Below are positions 1-7,133 of a stretch of DNA of 16,607 bases, one piece after another (the stretch's first letter is position 1; the number at the start of each line of letters is the position of its first letter). The translations under genes and the position numbers were made by a program. Source of the stretch: an uncultured Lachnospiraceae bacterium (GTDB lineage: Bacteria > Bacillota > Clostridia > Lachnospirales > Lachnospiraceae); the NCBI GenBank assembly GCA_934402515.1, contig CAKRTZ010000049.1:1-16607 (forward strand), given 5' to 3'. Under the pieces are notes generated by a model. The model saw only the letters and a program-made list of their open reading frames with translations, was not told the origin of the DNA and did not search any database.

Positions 1-128
1 ATAACTATTTTTTCTATTTCACCTATAATAGTGCAAAAACTATATTTAATCTTCTCTTTCTGACATTCATCCAATGCACGATATTTTTCTACATACTGAA
101 TAAAAATTGTCGACAACCAATTGTTCAT
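1..128 (-). CDS. AgrB-like peptide-processing membrane protease, N-terminal fragment (gene runs off window)
   Basis: An open frame begins with ATG at 126-128 (minus) and stays open for 42 codons to the window edge. The peptide starts MNNWLSTIFIQYVEKYRALD and continues with a KIKYSF...IIGEIEKIV pattern. In AgrB-family proteins this is the amphipathic N-terminal stretch (K-I-x-Y-x-hydrophobic-x-x-I-x-x-E) just before the first membrane helix. AgrB is a membrane cysteine endopeptidase that cuts and cyclises the AgrD pro-peptide. Its conserved His and Cys would lie outside the window. The gene is divergent from the LytTR regulator and GHKL kinase, the usual partners of an agr system, which raises the likelihood. 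Against it: only 42 residues are visible and no clear Shine-Dalgarno sequence precedes the ATG, although an AT-rich GATAAT-like -10 lies close upstream. The call rests on family pattern plus context. Confidence 0.5.
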   Translation of the reverse strand, partial: MNNWLSTIFIQYVEKYRALDECQKEKIKYSFCTIIGEIEKIV

Positions 129-202
129 GTTTTATTATTATCACATAAAACAAAATTTTTTAAGGTCTGTCATTGTATTCTTACGCGAACGCCAATATTT
201 AA

Positions 203-219
203 TACATGAACAACATGTA
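203..219. promoter_or_regulatory. Inverted repeat TACATG-N5-CATGTA in front of the LytTR regulator gene
   Basis: A perfect 6-bp dyad with the 5-base spacer AACAA lies in the gap between the divergent AgrB-like and LytTR genes. Its right arm abuts the AAGGG ribosome-binding stretch (219-223) of the LytTR gene. It could be an operator for an autoregulating protein or an mRNA hairpin that limits translation. Only the symmetry is seen; the function is inferred. Confidence 0.3.
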
Positions 220-226
220 AGGGAAA

Positions 227-949
227 ATGTATCGAGTTTTAATAGTTGAAGATCAACCTGCTCAGCTTCTAGCATTGCAGAAAATATTAGAATCTTATAA
301 TGAAAATTTTGAAATTAAAACCTCTTCCGATTATGATACTGCTTATCATATTGTGACAGGCCGTACTATTTTCGATTTGTTTTTATTGGATATAAAATTC
401 CAAGAACAAGATTGGGAAAATTATAGCGGACTTACATTGGGACATTTTATTCGTTCAATGCATTGTTACCAATACACTCCTATTGTTTTTATTACTTCGA
501 TTCCTGAAAAGATTTACGAAGCACTGAATGACACTCATTGCTATCATTATATATTAAAACCATATACAGCTACAGATGTTACCCAACTTTTAAATGATAT
601 TTTACATTCCCCTTTAGTCAAGGATCCTTCTTTTTCATTCACAGAATTTTGGGGTGGACAACTTTCAATTCCTGAAAAGAGTATTCTTTATTTTTGTCCA
701 GGTATGTATAGACGCATACAAATTGTAACAATCAATGGAATTTTTCAAACTACAGAATATACTTTAAGTCAATTAGAAAATCTATTACATCACGGATTCG
801 TAAGATGCCACCGCAAGTATCTTGTCAATATCTGTCACATTACATCATATGATTGCACAAGAAAGACTCTTTCACTGTCCAATCAGGAAATTCCCGTTGG
901 GAGAAACTATAAATCAAGCGTTGAAAACGCGATTCGAGGTATCCTGTGA
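227..949 (+). CDS. LytTR-family response regulator (AgrA-like)
   Basis: A 240-residue two-component response regulator. The N-terminal receiver domain (about 1-125) shows the acidic pair E8-D9, the phospho-acceptor D55 in LFLLDIKF, T90 in VFITS, and K111 in YILKPY. The C-terminal LytTR DNA-binding domain (about 140-240) has the characteristic FVRCHRKYLVNICHI segment. Proteins of this type bind direct repeats upstream of their target genes, typically genes for peptide quorum sensing, bacteriocins or virulence. The ATG follows an AAGGG stretch by only about 3 bases, so the ribosome site is cramped. The stop overlaps the GTG start of the kinase gene by 4 bases, so the two are co-translated. DNA here is far more AT-rich than the genes from about 2330 onward. 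The LytTR response-regulator call is firm; assignment to an agr-type system rests on the neighbours. Confidence 0.93.
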   Translation: MYRVLIVEDQPAQLLALQKILESYNENFEIKTSSDYDTAYHIVTGRTIFDLFLLDIKFQEQDWENYSGLTLGHFIRSMHCYQYTPIVFITSIPEKIYEALNDTHCYHYILKPYTATDVTQLLNDILHSPLVKDPSFSFTEFWGGQLSIPEKSILYFCPGMYRRIQIVTINGIFQTTEYTLSQLENLLHHGFVRCHRKYLVNICHITSYDCTRKTLSLSNQEIPVGRNYKSSVENAIRGIL

Positions 950-2214
950 TTATAAAATTTATTAGTAATTTTTTTTTACTTATGTTAGAATTTCTATCCT
1001 TATACTTTCTTACTAAAGGATTTTTAAAAGAATTTAAAGGAAACTATTTGAGATTTTTTTTCATAGGTATATTTTGTGTATTTTTGGACAGTTTTTTAGA
1101 AACGTTTTTCCTCAATACAACCTTGACTTTAATTATTGAAAACCTCTTATACATTGCCTTATTTTGCTTAACACTTCCCATAAGTGTTTTTCATTCTATT
1201 TATATTTATTTTCTAGAATATGTCTTCATTGCATTATGTTCTGTTATGCTCTTTCCTTTATTTGGATTGAATGGTTCCACGATTTTTCAAGGTATTGTTC
1301 CCTATGTAGGTTCTACAATTATTTTACTATTATGCTATCTTTCATATCATTTTCTTCCATTAAAAAAAATCTATTCTTTATTGCAATGTCACAATACTCC
1401 ATTTTTACTGATTCTTACCAATACCTTTTTATTAGCATTGGGGTTTATTCTCTATGCCCGATTTGAACCTGACGATTTCTTCTCGCACTATATTCTATTT
1501 TTTGCTTTCACAATGTCCTTGATTTTTATCAATGGAGAAATATTTATCAACCATCAGAAATATCTACGCGAACAACAACAATTAGAAATCTATCGTTCTT
1601 ATCTTCCTATTATTGAAAACCTGATCGAGCAGGTTCGCTTAAAACAACACGATTATCATAATCATCTTCAAACAATTCAGGGACTATGCTATACACATAA
1701 TGACTACGAAAGTTTAATAAATGCCCTACTCAACACAACTGACCACTATATTTCTGAATCCACAGATTTCAACATACTAAAAATAAATCTTCATCTTGTT
1801 GCTGGATTCCTTATAAGTAAAATAGCACAATTTGAAAAACAAGGTAAAATTCTACATATTCATATACGCACCTATACCCTTAACACATCTTGCAACGAAT
1901 ACGACCTCATTGAATGTTTGGGAATTCTAGTTGACAATGCCTTGGAATCTTCTTCTAACGGTGATGTAATTTATTTGACCATAGATTCCACTCGGCATCA
2001 CATTAAATTTCTAATCGAGAATCCTGGTCCCATTATCACGCCTGAGTTTACAAAAAAAATATTTCATAGCGGTTATACAACTAAATCTTCTAAAGAACAC
2101 GGAATTGGGTTACACAAATTACAATTACTTATCAAAAAAAATAACGGCAATATTTGTTTGAAAAATACCATGATTGAAGGACATACCTATATTGCATTCC
2201 AACTTACTATCTAA
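946..2214 (+). CDS. AgrC-like membrane sensor histidine kinase (GHKL ATPase)
   Basis: A 422-residue sensor kinase that starts with GTG inside a GTGA overlap with the regulator stop. The first about 200 residues are strongly hydrophobic and appear to form six or so membrane helices with short loops, the layout of peptide-pheromone receptors. A helical linker (205-230) leads to the dimerisation and phosphorylation box KQHDYHNHL with H235 as the expected phospho-histidine. The GHKL ATPase follows, with the N-box LVDNALES (N331) and the G-box HGIGLH (385-390). No PAS or HAMP domain is seen. It should autophosphorylate in response to an external signal and pass the phosphate to the LytTR regulator encoded just upstream. 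The ligand is probably a cyclic peptide made from an AgrD outside the window; this is inference. The kinase class is clear. Confidence 0.92.
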   Translation: MIIKFISNFFLLMLEFLSLYFLTKGFLKEFKGNYLRFFFIGIFCVFLDSFLETFFLNTTLTLIIENLLYIALFCLTLPISVFHSIYIYFLEYVFIALCSVMLFPLFGLNGSTIFQGIVPYVGSTIILLLCYLSYHFLPLKKIYSLLQCHNTPFLLILTNTFLLALGFILYARFEPDDFFSHYILFFAFTMSLIFINGEIFINHQKYLREQQQLEIYRSYLPIIENLIEQVRLKQHDYHNHLQTIQGLCYTHNDYESLINALLNTTDHYISESTDFNILKINLHLVAGFLISKIAQFEKQGKILHIHIRTYTLNTSCNEYDLIECLGILVDNALESSSNGDVIYLTIDSTRHHIKFLIENPGPIITPEFTKKIFHSGYTTKSSKEHGIGLHKLQLLIKKNNGNICLKNTMIEGHTYIAFQLTI

Positions 2215-2285
2215 ATCTACACTTTTTCTCAAGTTTCAAAATAGCATATATCAGTCCCTAATGTATAATCAAAAATATAAATTTA

Positions 2286-2322
2286 AAAAGCCATTCCCGT
2301 CACAATCCTGGGAATGGCTTTT
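2286..2322. terminator. Bidirectional intrinsic terminator
   Basis: AAAAGCCATTCCC and GGGAATGGCTTTT form a perfect 13-bp stem around an 11-base loop. It has A-runs on one side and T-runs on the other, so it can work on both strands. It sits between the convergent kinase gene (+) and alpha-glycosidase gene (-) and probably ends both transcripts. Confidence 0.9.
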
Positions 2323-2331
2323 CAATCATAT

Positions 2332-4506
2332 TTATGAAAATTTCACGAAGTTCCAACGGCGGTTGCGGATGGGGCTCTTTTCTGCCTTTTCATCGTCCTC
2401 TGCCTGGGCTTTACCGTGCTTCAAAATCAGTGTGCCGGTGGCAGGGATGGTTATTTCCATCCTTCCGGCAACTACCGGAACCTCTGTCTGCTCTGTGGAA
2501 AATCCCTGTTCGTCTGTACTGAAAATCTGAATCAGCACAGTCTCCTTGGGAATTCCGACCTCCCATACCTTGATCTGTCTGGTGACAGGCTGGGGATTAT
2601 TGTTGACGCAGACAAGGGTTTGTTCCTCGGTGTTGAACCGGGCATAAACCAGTACATTGTAGTCCTCAAAAATGCCACGGAGAGAACCGTCACGGATTTC
2701 CGGATTCTCTTTGTGAATACGGATAAGGTGCTTGTGGAGTTCTATCATCTGGTGGTCTTCCTGTCCCCAGGGATAAGTTCTCCGGTTATCCGGATCGGTG
2801 AAACCGCATACTCCAGCCTCATCTCCATAATAGATAGTAGGGGCACCGGGCCAGGTCATCTGCATGACAACAGCCTCCCGCATAACCGCTTTATTGACTC
2901 CTTCATTGGCCGCCTCCGGTCCCAGGGTATTGGTACGTCCCACCTTATGGTTGGTACGGGTCAGGAAACGGGAATGGTCATGATTTGACAGTTCATTCAT
3001 TGCCACCGCCGCGGAAGGGTAGCTGAAGGCTGTGGCATTATAAATCATGGAGCCCCAGAACGCTCCGGTATTTCCAATCATATCCTGCCGGAAATCATCA
3101 CTATGCTTTTCCATGCCGGTCAGAAACCAGGTAAGGGGTTCCATGAACGCATCGTAGTTCATTACACTGTCCCACTGTTTACCGTCCAACCAGTCTACAG
3201 GGCTTCCGTAGTGTTCTGCCAGAATGACGGCATTCGGATTTGCCCGGCGCACCGCCGTGCGGAAGTCTTTCCAGAATTTGTGGTTAAATTCCGGGGAATG
3301 TCCCAGATCTGCTGCCACATCCAGTCTCCAGCCGTCACAGTTATACGGGGGAGAAACCCATTTGGCAGCAATTCTCATGATATAATCATAAAGCTCCCTG
3401 GAACCCTCATAATTCAGCTTCGGGAGGGTATCATGTCCCCACCAGCCGTCATAATGGGTGTTGTAGGGGAAACTGCCGCCTTCCAGAAACTGGAAAAAGC
3501 TGTGGTAGGGACTGTCCTCTGCCACAAACGCACCCTTGGCATAGCCAGGTACATCCTCGTAAATCCGTTCTCGGTCCATCCATTTATTAAAGGAACCACA
3601 GTGGTTAAACACGCCATCCAGAATGACACGCATGCCACGGTTGTGGATCTCCTCCACTACTTGAGCAAAAAATGCGTTACTGGCTTCCAAGTTGGCTTTA
3701 TTGGTCACCCGGTTGATATAACGGGTAGAAAAACGGTTTTCTGCTTCCCAATCTTGAAGAACCTTTCCCTCGTCCATGACAATTTTTCCAAAATGAGGGT
3801 CAATGTAATCATAGTCCTGGATGTCGTATTTATGGTTGGAAGGGGAAACAAACAGGGGGTTGAAATAAATAACCTCCACTCCCAAATCCTGAAGATAGTC
3901 CAGCTTATCCAGAACGCCTTGTAAATCGCCGCCGTAAAATTCACGGATGCCCATCTGTGCCGGGTATTTGTTCCAATCCTTTACCCGGGTGGTATGGCCG
4001 CCAATATAATGATACTCATTATCCAGTACATCGTTGGAAGGGTCTCCATTGTAAAAACGGTCTGTAAAAATCTGATACATGACCGCACCTTTTGCCCAGT
4101 CGGGAGTGTCAAAGCCGGGAATCACCTTAAAAAAGTATTGGGCATCCTGCTGCTTCACCACACCTCTCTGGTCGTAAAAACATTCTACCGCTCCCGCAAA
4201 AATCTCAAAATAATAGGAAATCTGTTCGTTATCCAGTTCCAACGTATATTCGTAATAATCGAATTCTCCAATCTGTTCACCCTTATACATCTGGTAGCGG
4301 TTATCCTTACATATCAGAATAATCCGATCCACGTTATTGTGGGCTGCCCGAATTCGAATCTGTACCGTACTGTAGGGGGCAGGCTGTGCAGGACGCACAT
4401 AATCCTGGGTCATATCGGAAAATACCGCCTGTTTTTTAAAAAGCGGGCGCATACCTGAAATATATAGTTGATCTCTTTCCGCCTTGTCAAATCGTTTGAA
4501 ATCCAT
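2332..4506 (-). CDS. Intracellular GH13 alpha-glycosidase (neopullulanase / cyclomaltodextrinase type)
   Basis: A protein of 724 residues from the chosen start. An N-terminal beta-sandwich like CBM34 (about 25-130) precedes a GH13 (beta/alpha)8 barrel opening at GAVMYQIFTDRFYNGD. All four GH13 motifs are present: DGVFNH (297-302), GWRLDVAAD with nucleophile D396, ILAEHYG with acid/base E431, and NHDHSRF with transition-state D510. A C-terminal beta domain follows. The N-terminal domain plus these motifs fit subfamily 20 enzymes, which hydrolyse cyclodextrins, pullulan and maltodextrins. No signal peptide is seen, so it likely acts on imported oligosaccharides. I start at the ATG at 4504-4506 because AGGAGA lies 4 bases upstream; an in-frame ATG at 4521 has a weaker site (AGGAAC). 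The gene has its own promoter. Exact substrate is not decided by sequence. Confidence 0.92.
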   Translation of the reverse strand: MDFKRFDKAERDQLYISGMRPLFKKQAVFSDMTQDYVRPAQPAPYSTVQIRIRAAHNNVDRIILICKDNRYQMYKGEQIGEFDYYEYTLELDNEQISYYFEIFAGAVECFYDQRGVVKQQDAQYFFKVIPGFDTPDWAKGAVMYQIFTDRFYNGDPSNDVLDNEYHYIGGHTTRVKDWNKYPAQMGIREFYGGDLQGVLDKLDYLQDLGVEVIYFNPLFVSPSNHKYDIQDYDYIDPHFGKIVMDEGKVLQDWEAENRFSTRYINRVTNKANLEASNAFFAQVVEEIHNRGMRVILDGVFNHCGSFNKWMDRERIYEDVPGYAKGAFVAEDSPYHSFFQFLEGGSFPYNTHYDGWWGHDTLPKLNYEGSRELYDYIMRIAAKWVSPPYNCDGWRLDVAADLGHSPEFNHKFWKDFRTAVRRANPNAVILAEHYGSPVDWLDGKQWDSVMNYDAFMEPLTWFLTGMEKHSDDFRQDMIGNTGAFWGSMIYNATAFSYPSAAVAMNELSNHDHSRFLTRTNHKVGRTNTLGPEAANEGVNKAVMREAVVMQMTWPGAPTIYYGDEAGVCGFTDPDNRRTYPWGQEDHQMIELHKHLIRIHKENPEIRDGSLRGIFEDYNVLVYARFNTEEQTLVCVNNNPQPVTRQIKVWEVGIPKETVLIQIFSTDEQGFSTEQTEVPVVAGRMEITIPATGTLILKHGKAQAEDDEKAEKSPIRNRRWNFVKFS

Positions 4507-4548
4507 ATAATCTCCTGTCATGTTCCTGTTATGTTGTCAATCTACTAT

Positions 4549-4557
4549 AGTATACCA
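4549..4557 (-). promoter_or_regulatory. Extended -10 promoter of the alpha-glycosidase gene
   Basis: On the minus strand TGG-TATACT matches an extended -10 element (TGnTATAAT), about 45 bases before the glycosidase start. No good -35 is present at 17 bases, as is common for extended -10 promoters. No clear catabolite-response site was seen. Confidence 0.5.
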
Positions 4558-4572
4558 CACGATATGTGCAGT

Positions 4573-4606
4573 AAAAAAGACAGTAATCTGAATTACTGCC
4601 TTTTTT
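4573..4606 (-). terminator. Intrinsic terminator between ftsH and the alpha-glycosidase gene
   Basis: Plus-strand CAGTAAT (4581-4587) and ATTACTG (4592-4598) pair around a 4-base loop. The stem is extended by a G-C and a G-U pair, with six A on one side and six T on the other. It ends minus-strand transcripts coming from ftsH or from the promoter-like sequence at 4676-4704. It lies about 160 bases after the ftsH stop. Confidence 0.8.
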
Positions 4607-4675
4607 AGAGAAGGTATTTCTTTCTTATGGGGTATAGCAAAAAACTATATAATGTATTGGGGGGTTACAAGTAGT

Positions 4676-4704
4676 ATAATACCAGACCCACCCTTTCCGG
4701 TAAA
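4676..4704 (-). promoter_or_regulatory. Promoter-like sequence inside the ftsH-glycosidase gap
   Basis: On the minus strand TTTACC (4704-4699), 17 bases, then TATTAT (4681-4676) preceded by TGG form a plausible sigma-A promoter with an extended -10. It lies upstream of the terminator at 4573-4606, not directly before a gene. It could therefore produce a short terminated RNA of about 95 nt or an attenuated leader of the glycosidase gene. No open frame of note lies in this stretch. Confidence 0.35.
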
Positions 4705-4725
4705 TGCTAACGATTCACAAACATT

Positions 4726-4749
4726 ACAAATACAGCATCCTGTTTTTGT
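4726..4749 (-). other. Stem-loop just after ftsH
   Basis: Plus-strand ACAAATACAG (4726-4735) and CTGTTTTTGT (4740-4749) can form a 10-position stem with one mismatch and a 4-base loop, 13 bases after the ftsH stop. It has no clear T-run after it on the minus strand, so it is more likely an mRNA 3'-end stabiliser or weak terminator than a classical terminator. Confidence 0.4.
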
Positions 4750-4762
4750 GTAAAATGCACAA

Positions 4763-6577
4763 TTACTCATGAAACAGAGCCTCAAACTCGTCTCTGGAAA
4801 TCTTTTCCTTCTCCAGGAGGAGCTGTGCGCATTTCTCTAGGACATCCCGGTGCTCCATGATGATTGCTTTTGCTTTTGCGTAGCAATCGTCGATAATCTG
4901 TTTCACTTCCTCATCAATCTGACCCTGAATGGCTTCGGAATGGCTCTTGGGATGTGCCAGGTCACGACCGATGAAGACTTCCTCATCGTCGTCATCATAG
5001 CATACCACACCCACGTTATCAGACATGCCATAACGGGTAATCATGCGGCGCGCCACTTTCGTGGCATGCTTAATGTCGCTGGAAGCTCCGGTGGTGATGT
5101 CGTCAAAAATGATTTCCTCGGCGATTCGTCCACCCAGAGATACCATAATATCCTGAAGCATTCCGCCCTTGGTACGGAACATTTCGTCCTTTTCCGGCAG
5201 GGGCATGGTATAGCCGGCCGCGCCTACACCGGTGGGAATAATGGACACGGTATAAACCGGCCCCACATCGGGAAGGACATGGAAGAGGATTGCATGACCT
5301 GCCTCGTGATATGCGGTGATCTTTTTCTCCTTGTCGGAGATGATACGGCTCTTTTTCTCCGCACCGATTCCCACTTTCACAAAAGCGTCCTTGATGTCCT
5401 CCTGTTTGATAAAGGAACGATCTTCCATGGCTGCGTTGATGGCTGCCTCGTTTAACAGGTTCTCCAGATCCGCTCCGGTAAAGCCTGCGGTGGTCTGGGC
5501 AATCTGCTCCAGATTCACATCGTCTCCCAGAGGTTTGTTCTTGGAGTGTACCTTGAGGATTTCCTGTCTGCCACCCACATCCGGAGGAGAAACTGCAATC
5601 TTTCTATCGAAACGTCCCGGTCTCAAAATCGCCGGATCAAGAATATCCACTCGGTTGGTGGCTGCCATCACGATAATGCCTTCGTTGACGCCGAAACCGT
5701 CCATCTCTACCAGCATCTGGTTCAGGGTCTGCTCACGTTCATCGTGGCCACCGCCCATACCGGTTCCACGGCGTCTTGCCACTGCATCAATCTCATCGAT
5801 AAAGATAATACAGGGAGCATGCCGTTTCGCATCTGCAAACAAATCACGGACACGGGATGCACCCACACCCACAAACATTTCCACAAAATCAGAACCGGAA
5901 ATACTGAAGAAAGGCACATCCGCCTCTCCTGCCACTGCTTTTGCCAACAGGGTCTTACCGGTTCCGGGAGGACCCTCCAGCAGAACGCCCTTGGGGATTC
6001 TTGCACCTACCTTCGTGAACTTTGCAGGATTTTTCAAAAAGTCCACGATTTCTTCCAGTTCTTCCTTTTCTTCTTTCAGACCGGCCACATCCTTAAGGGT
6101 CACATGATGGTCTCCCATGGAAAGCTTGGCACGGCTCTTGCCGAAGTTCATCATCTTGCCGCCGTTTCCTCCGGCAGCATTCTGATTATTGATCATGACA
6201 AAGACGAAGACACCTACAATCACCACCAGGAGAATAGGCAATACATAATTTAAAAACCAGTTCTCATGGGGAATATCATGTACCAGAGGATCATAGCCTG
6301 CATCCCGCAGCACCTGTTCCGCCACGGTGATATCCGTGGTGTAGAGAACTTTTTCCTCCCCGGATTTCAGGGTGACCTCCACAGAACCCGTGGGGGCTTC
6401 CCGGTTGGGCTGGATCTCCGCCATGGCGACCTCGCCGCTTTGCACATCATTTAAAAATTCACCATATTTATAGTTATCAGAATCCGGCTGCAGCATGCTG
6501 ATGAGTATCACCAGAAACAGCAGTCCCAGAATTACCACAAAATAACCGCTAAAACTTTTTCCGCCACTTTTATTCAA
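4763..6577 (-). CDS. ftsH: ATP-dependent zinc metalloprotease FtsH
   Basis: A 604-residue membrane AAA+ protease that degrades unfolded or unassembled membrane proteins and selected regulators as a hexamer. Two membrane helices (about 11-28 and 109-129) flank an external domain. The AAA module has Walker A GPPGTGKT (202-209), Walker B IIFIDEID (257-264), the pore segment MFVGVGA (234-240) and the arginine-finger region RPGRFDR. The protease domain carries the zinc motif HEAGH (424-428) and a likely third ligand D501 in GASSDIKHAT. Length is normal for Firmicutes. The start is TTG at 6575-6577 with AAGGAG about 9 bases upstream. An acidic run (528-533, DDDDEE) sits in the protease domain and may be lineage-specific. 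It is the last gene of the spoIIE-tilS-hpt-ftsH series, 30 bases after hpt, the same order as in B. subtilis. Confidence 0.98.
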   Translation of the reverse strand: MNKSGGKSFSGYFVVILGLLFLVILISMLQPDSDNYKYGEFLNDVQSGEVAMAEIQPNREAPTGSVEVTLKSGEEKVLYTTDITVAEQVLRDAGYDPLVHDIPHENWFLNYVLPILLVVIVGVFVFVMINNQNAAGGNGGKMMNFGKSRAKLSMGDHHVTLKDVAGLKEEKEELEEIVDFLKNPAKFTKVGARIPKGVLLEGPPGTGKTLLAKAVAGEADVPFFSISGSDFVEMFVGVGASRVRDLFADAKRHAPCIIFIDEIDAVARRRGTGMGGGHDEREQTLNQMLVEMDGFGVNEGIIVMAATNRVDILDPAILRPGRFDRKIAVSPPDVGGRQEILKVHSKNKPLGDDVNLEQIAQTTAGFTGADLENLLNEAAINAAMEDRSFIKQEDIKDAFVKVGIGAEKKSRIISDKEKKITAYHEAGHAILFHVLPDVGPVYTVSIIPTGVGAAGYTMPLPEKDEMFRTKGGMLQDIMVSLGGRIAEEIIFDDITTGASSDIKHATKVARRMITRYGMSDNVGVVCYDDDDEEVFIGRDLAHPKSHSEAIQGQIDEEVKQIIDDCYAKAKAIIMEHRDVLEKCAQLLLEKEKISRDEFEALFHE

Positions 6578-6607
6578 AGTCCAGGTCTCCTTACATCTTT
6601 CCCTTAG

Positions 6608-7132
6608 TTAGTCAAATTTTACGATGCCGATATAGGGAAGATTGCGGTATCTCTGATCATAATCCAGGCCATAGCCAACCACGAACTCGTCCGGAATATT
6701 AAAACCGGTATAGTCCACATTCACATCCACCACGCGGCGCTCCGGCTTGTCAAGCAGGGTACAGAGACTTAAGCTTGCAGGATGTCTGTCCTTTAACATT
6801 TCCAACAGATAACTCAAGGTTCTGCCGGAATCAACGATATCTTCCACTACGATTACATTTTTATCTTTTAAGGGCTCGTCCAGATCCTTCACGATCTTTA
6901 CCACACCGCTGGATTTGGTGGAGCTGCCGTAACTGGATACCGACATAAAGTCCAGGGTTACCGGTACGGTAATTCTCTTTGCCAGCTCACACATAAAAAA
7001 GCTGCCTCCCTTAAGGACGCATACCAGATGTACCTCTTTGCCGGCATAATCTCTGCTGATCTGCTCGCCAATCTCCTGAATTCTTTTGTCCACTTCCTGT
7101 TCAGATAACAGGATGTCTACATGTTCTGCCAT
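6608..7132 (-). CDS. hpt: Hypoxanthine (guanine) phosphoribosyltransferase
   Basis: A 174-residue cytosolic enzyme of purine salvage that joins hypoxanthine or guanine to PRPP to give IMP or GMP. The PRPP-binding signature VVEDIVDSGRTL is at 95-106. VLKGGSFF (39-46) and SYGSSTKSSG (67-76, the flexible active-site loop) are also typical. Length matches bacterial HPRTs. The start is ATG with an AGGAGG site in the end of tilS; the two genes are separated by one base, so translation is coupled. The tilS-hpt-ftsH order is conserved across Firmicutes, and in B. subtilis HprT and TilS are known to interact and influence ftsH expression. Confidence 0.97.
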   Translation of the reverse strand: MAEHVDILLSEQEVDKRIQEIGEQISRDYAGKEVHLVCVLKGGSFFMCELAKRITVPVTLDFMSVSSYGSSTKSSGVVKIVKDLDEPLKDKNVIVVEDIVDSGRTLSYLLEMLKDRHPASLSLCTLLDKPERRVVDVNVDYTGFNIPDEFVVGYGLDYDQRYRNLPYIGIVKFD

Positions 7133-7133
7133 T

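Noticed and set aside
4507..4521. Alpha-glycosidase starting at the ATG at 4521
   Set aside because: Its upstream sequence is weaker than the AGGAGA before the ATG at 4506. It cannot be fully excluded.
4978..4997. Acidic DDDDEE run in FtsH as a possible frameshift or error
   Set aside because: The frame and flanking motifs (VGVVCY, VFIGRDL) continue correctly on both sides. This is a variable loop in FtsH.
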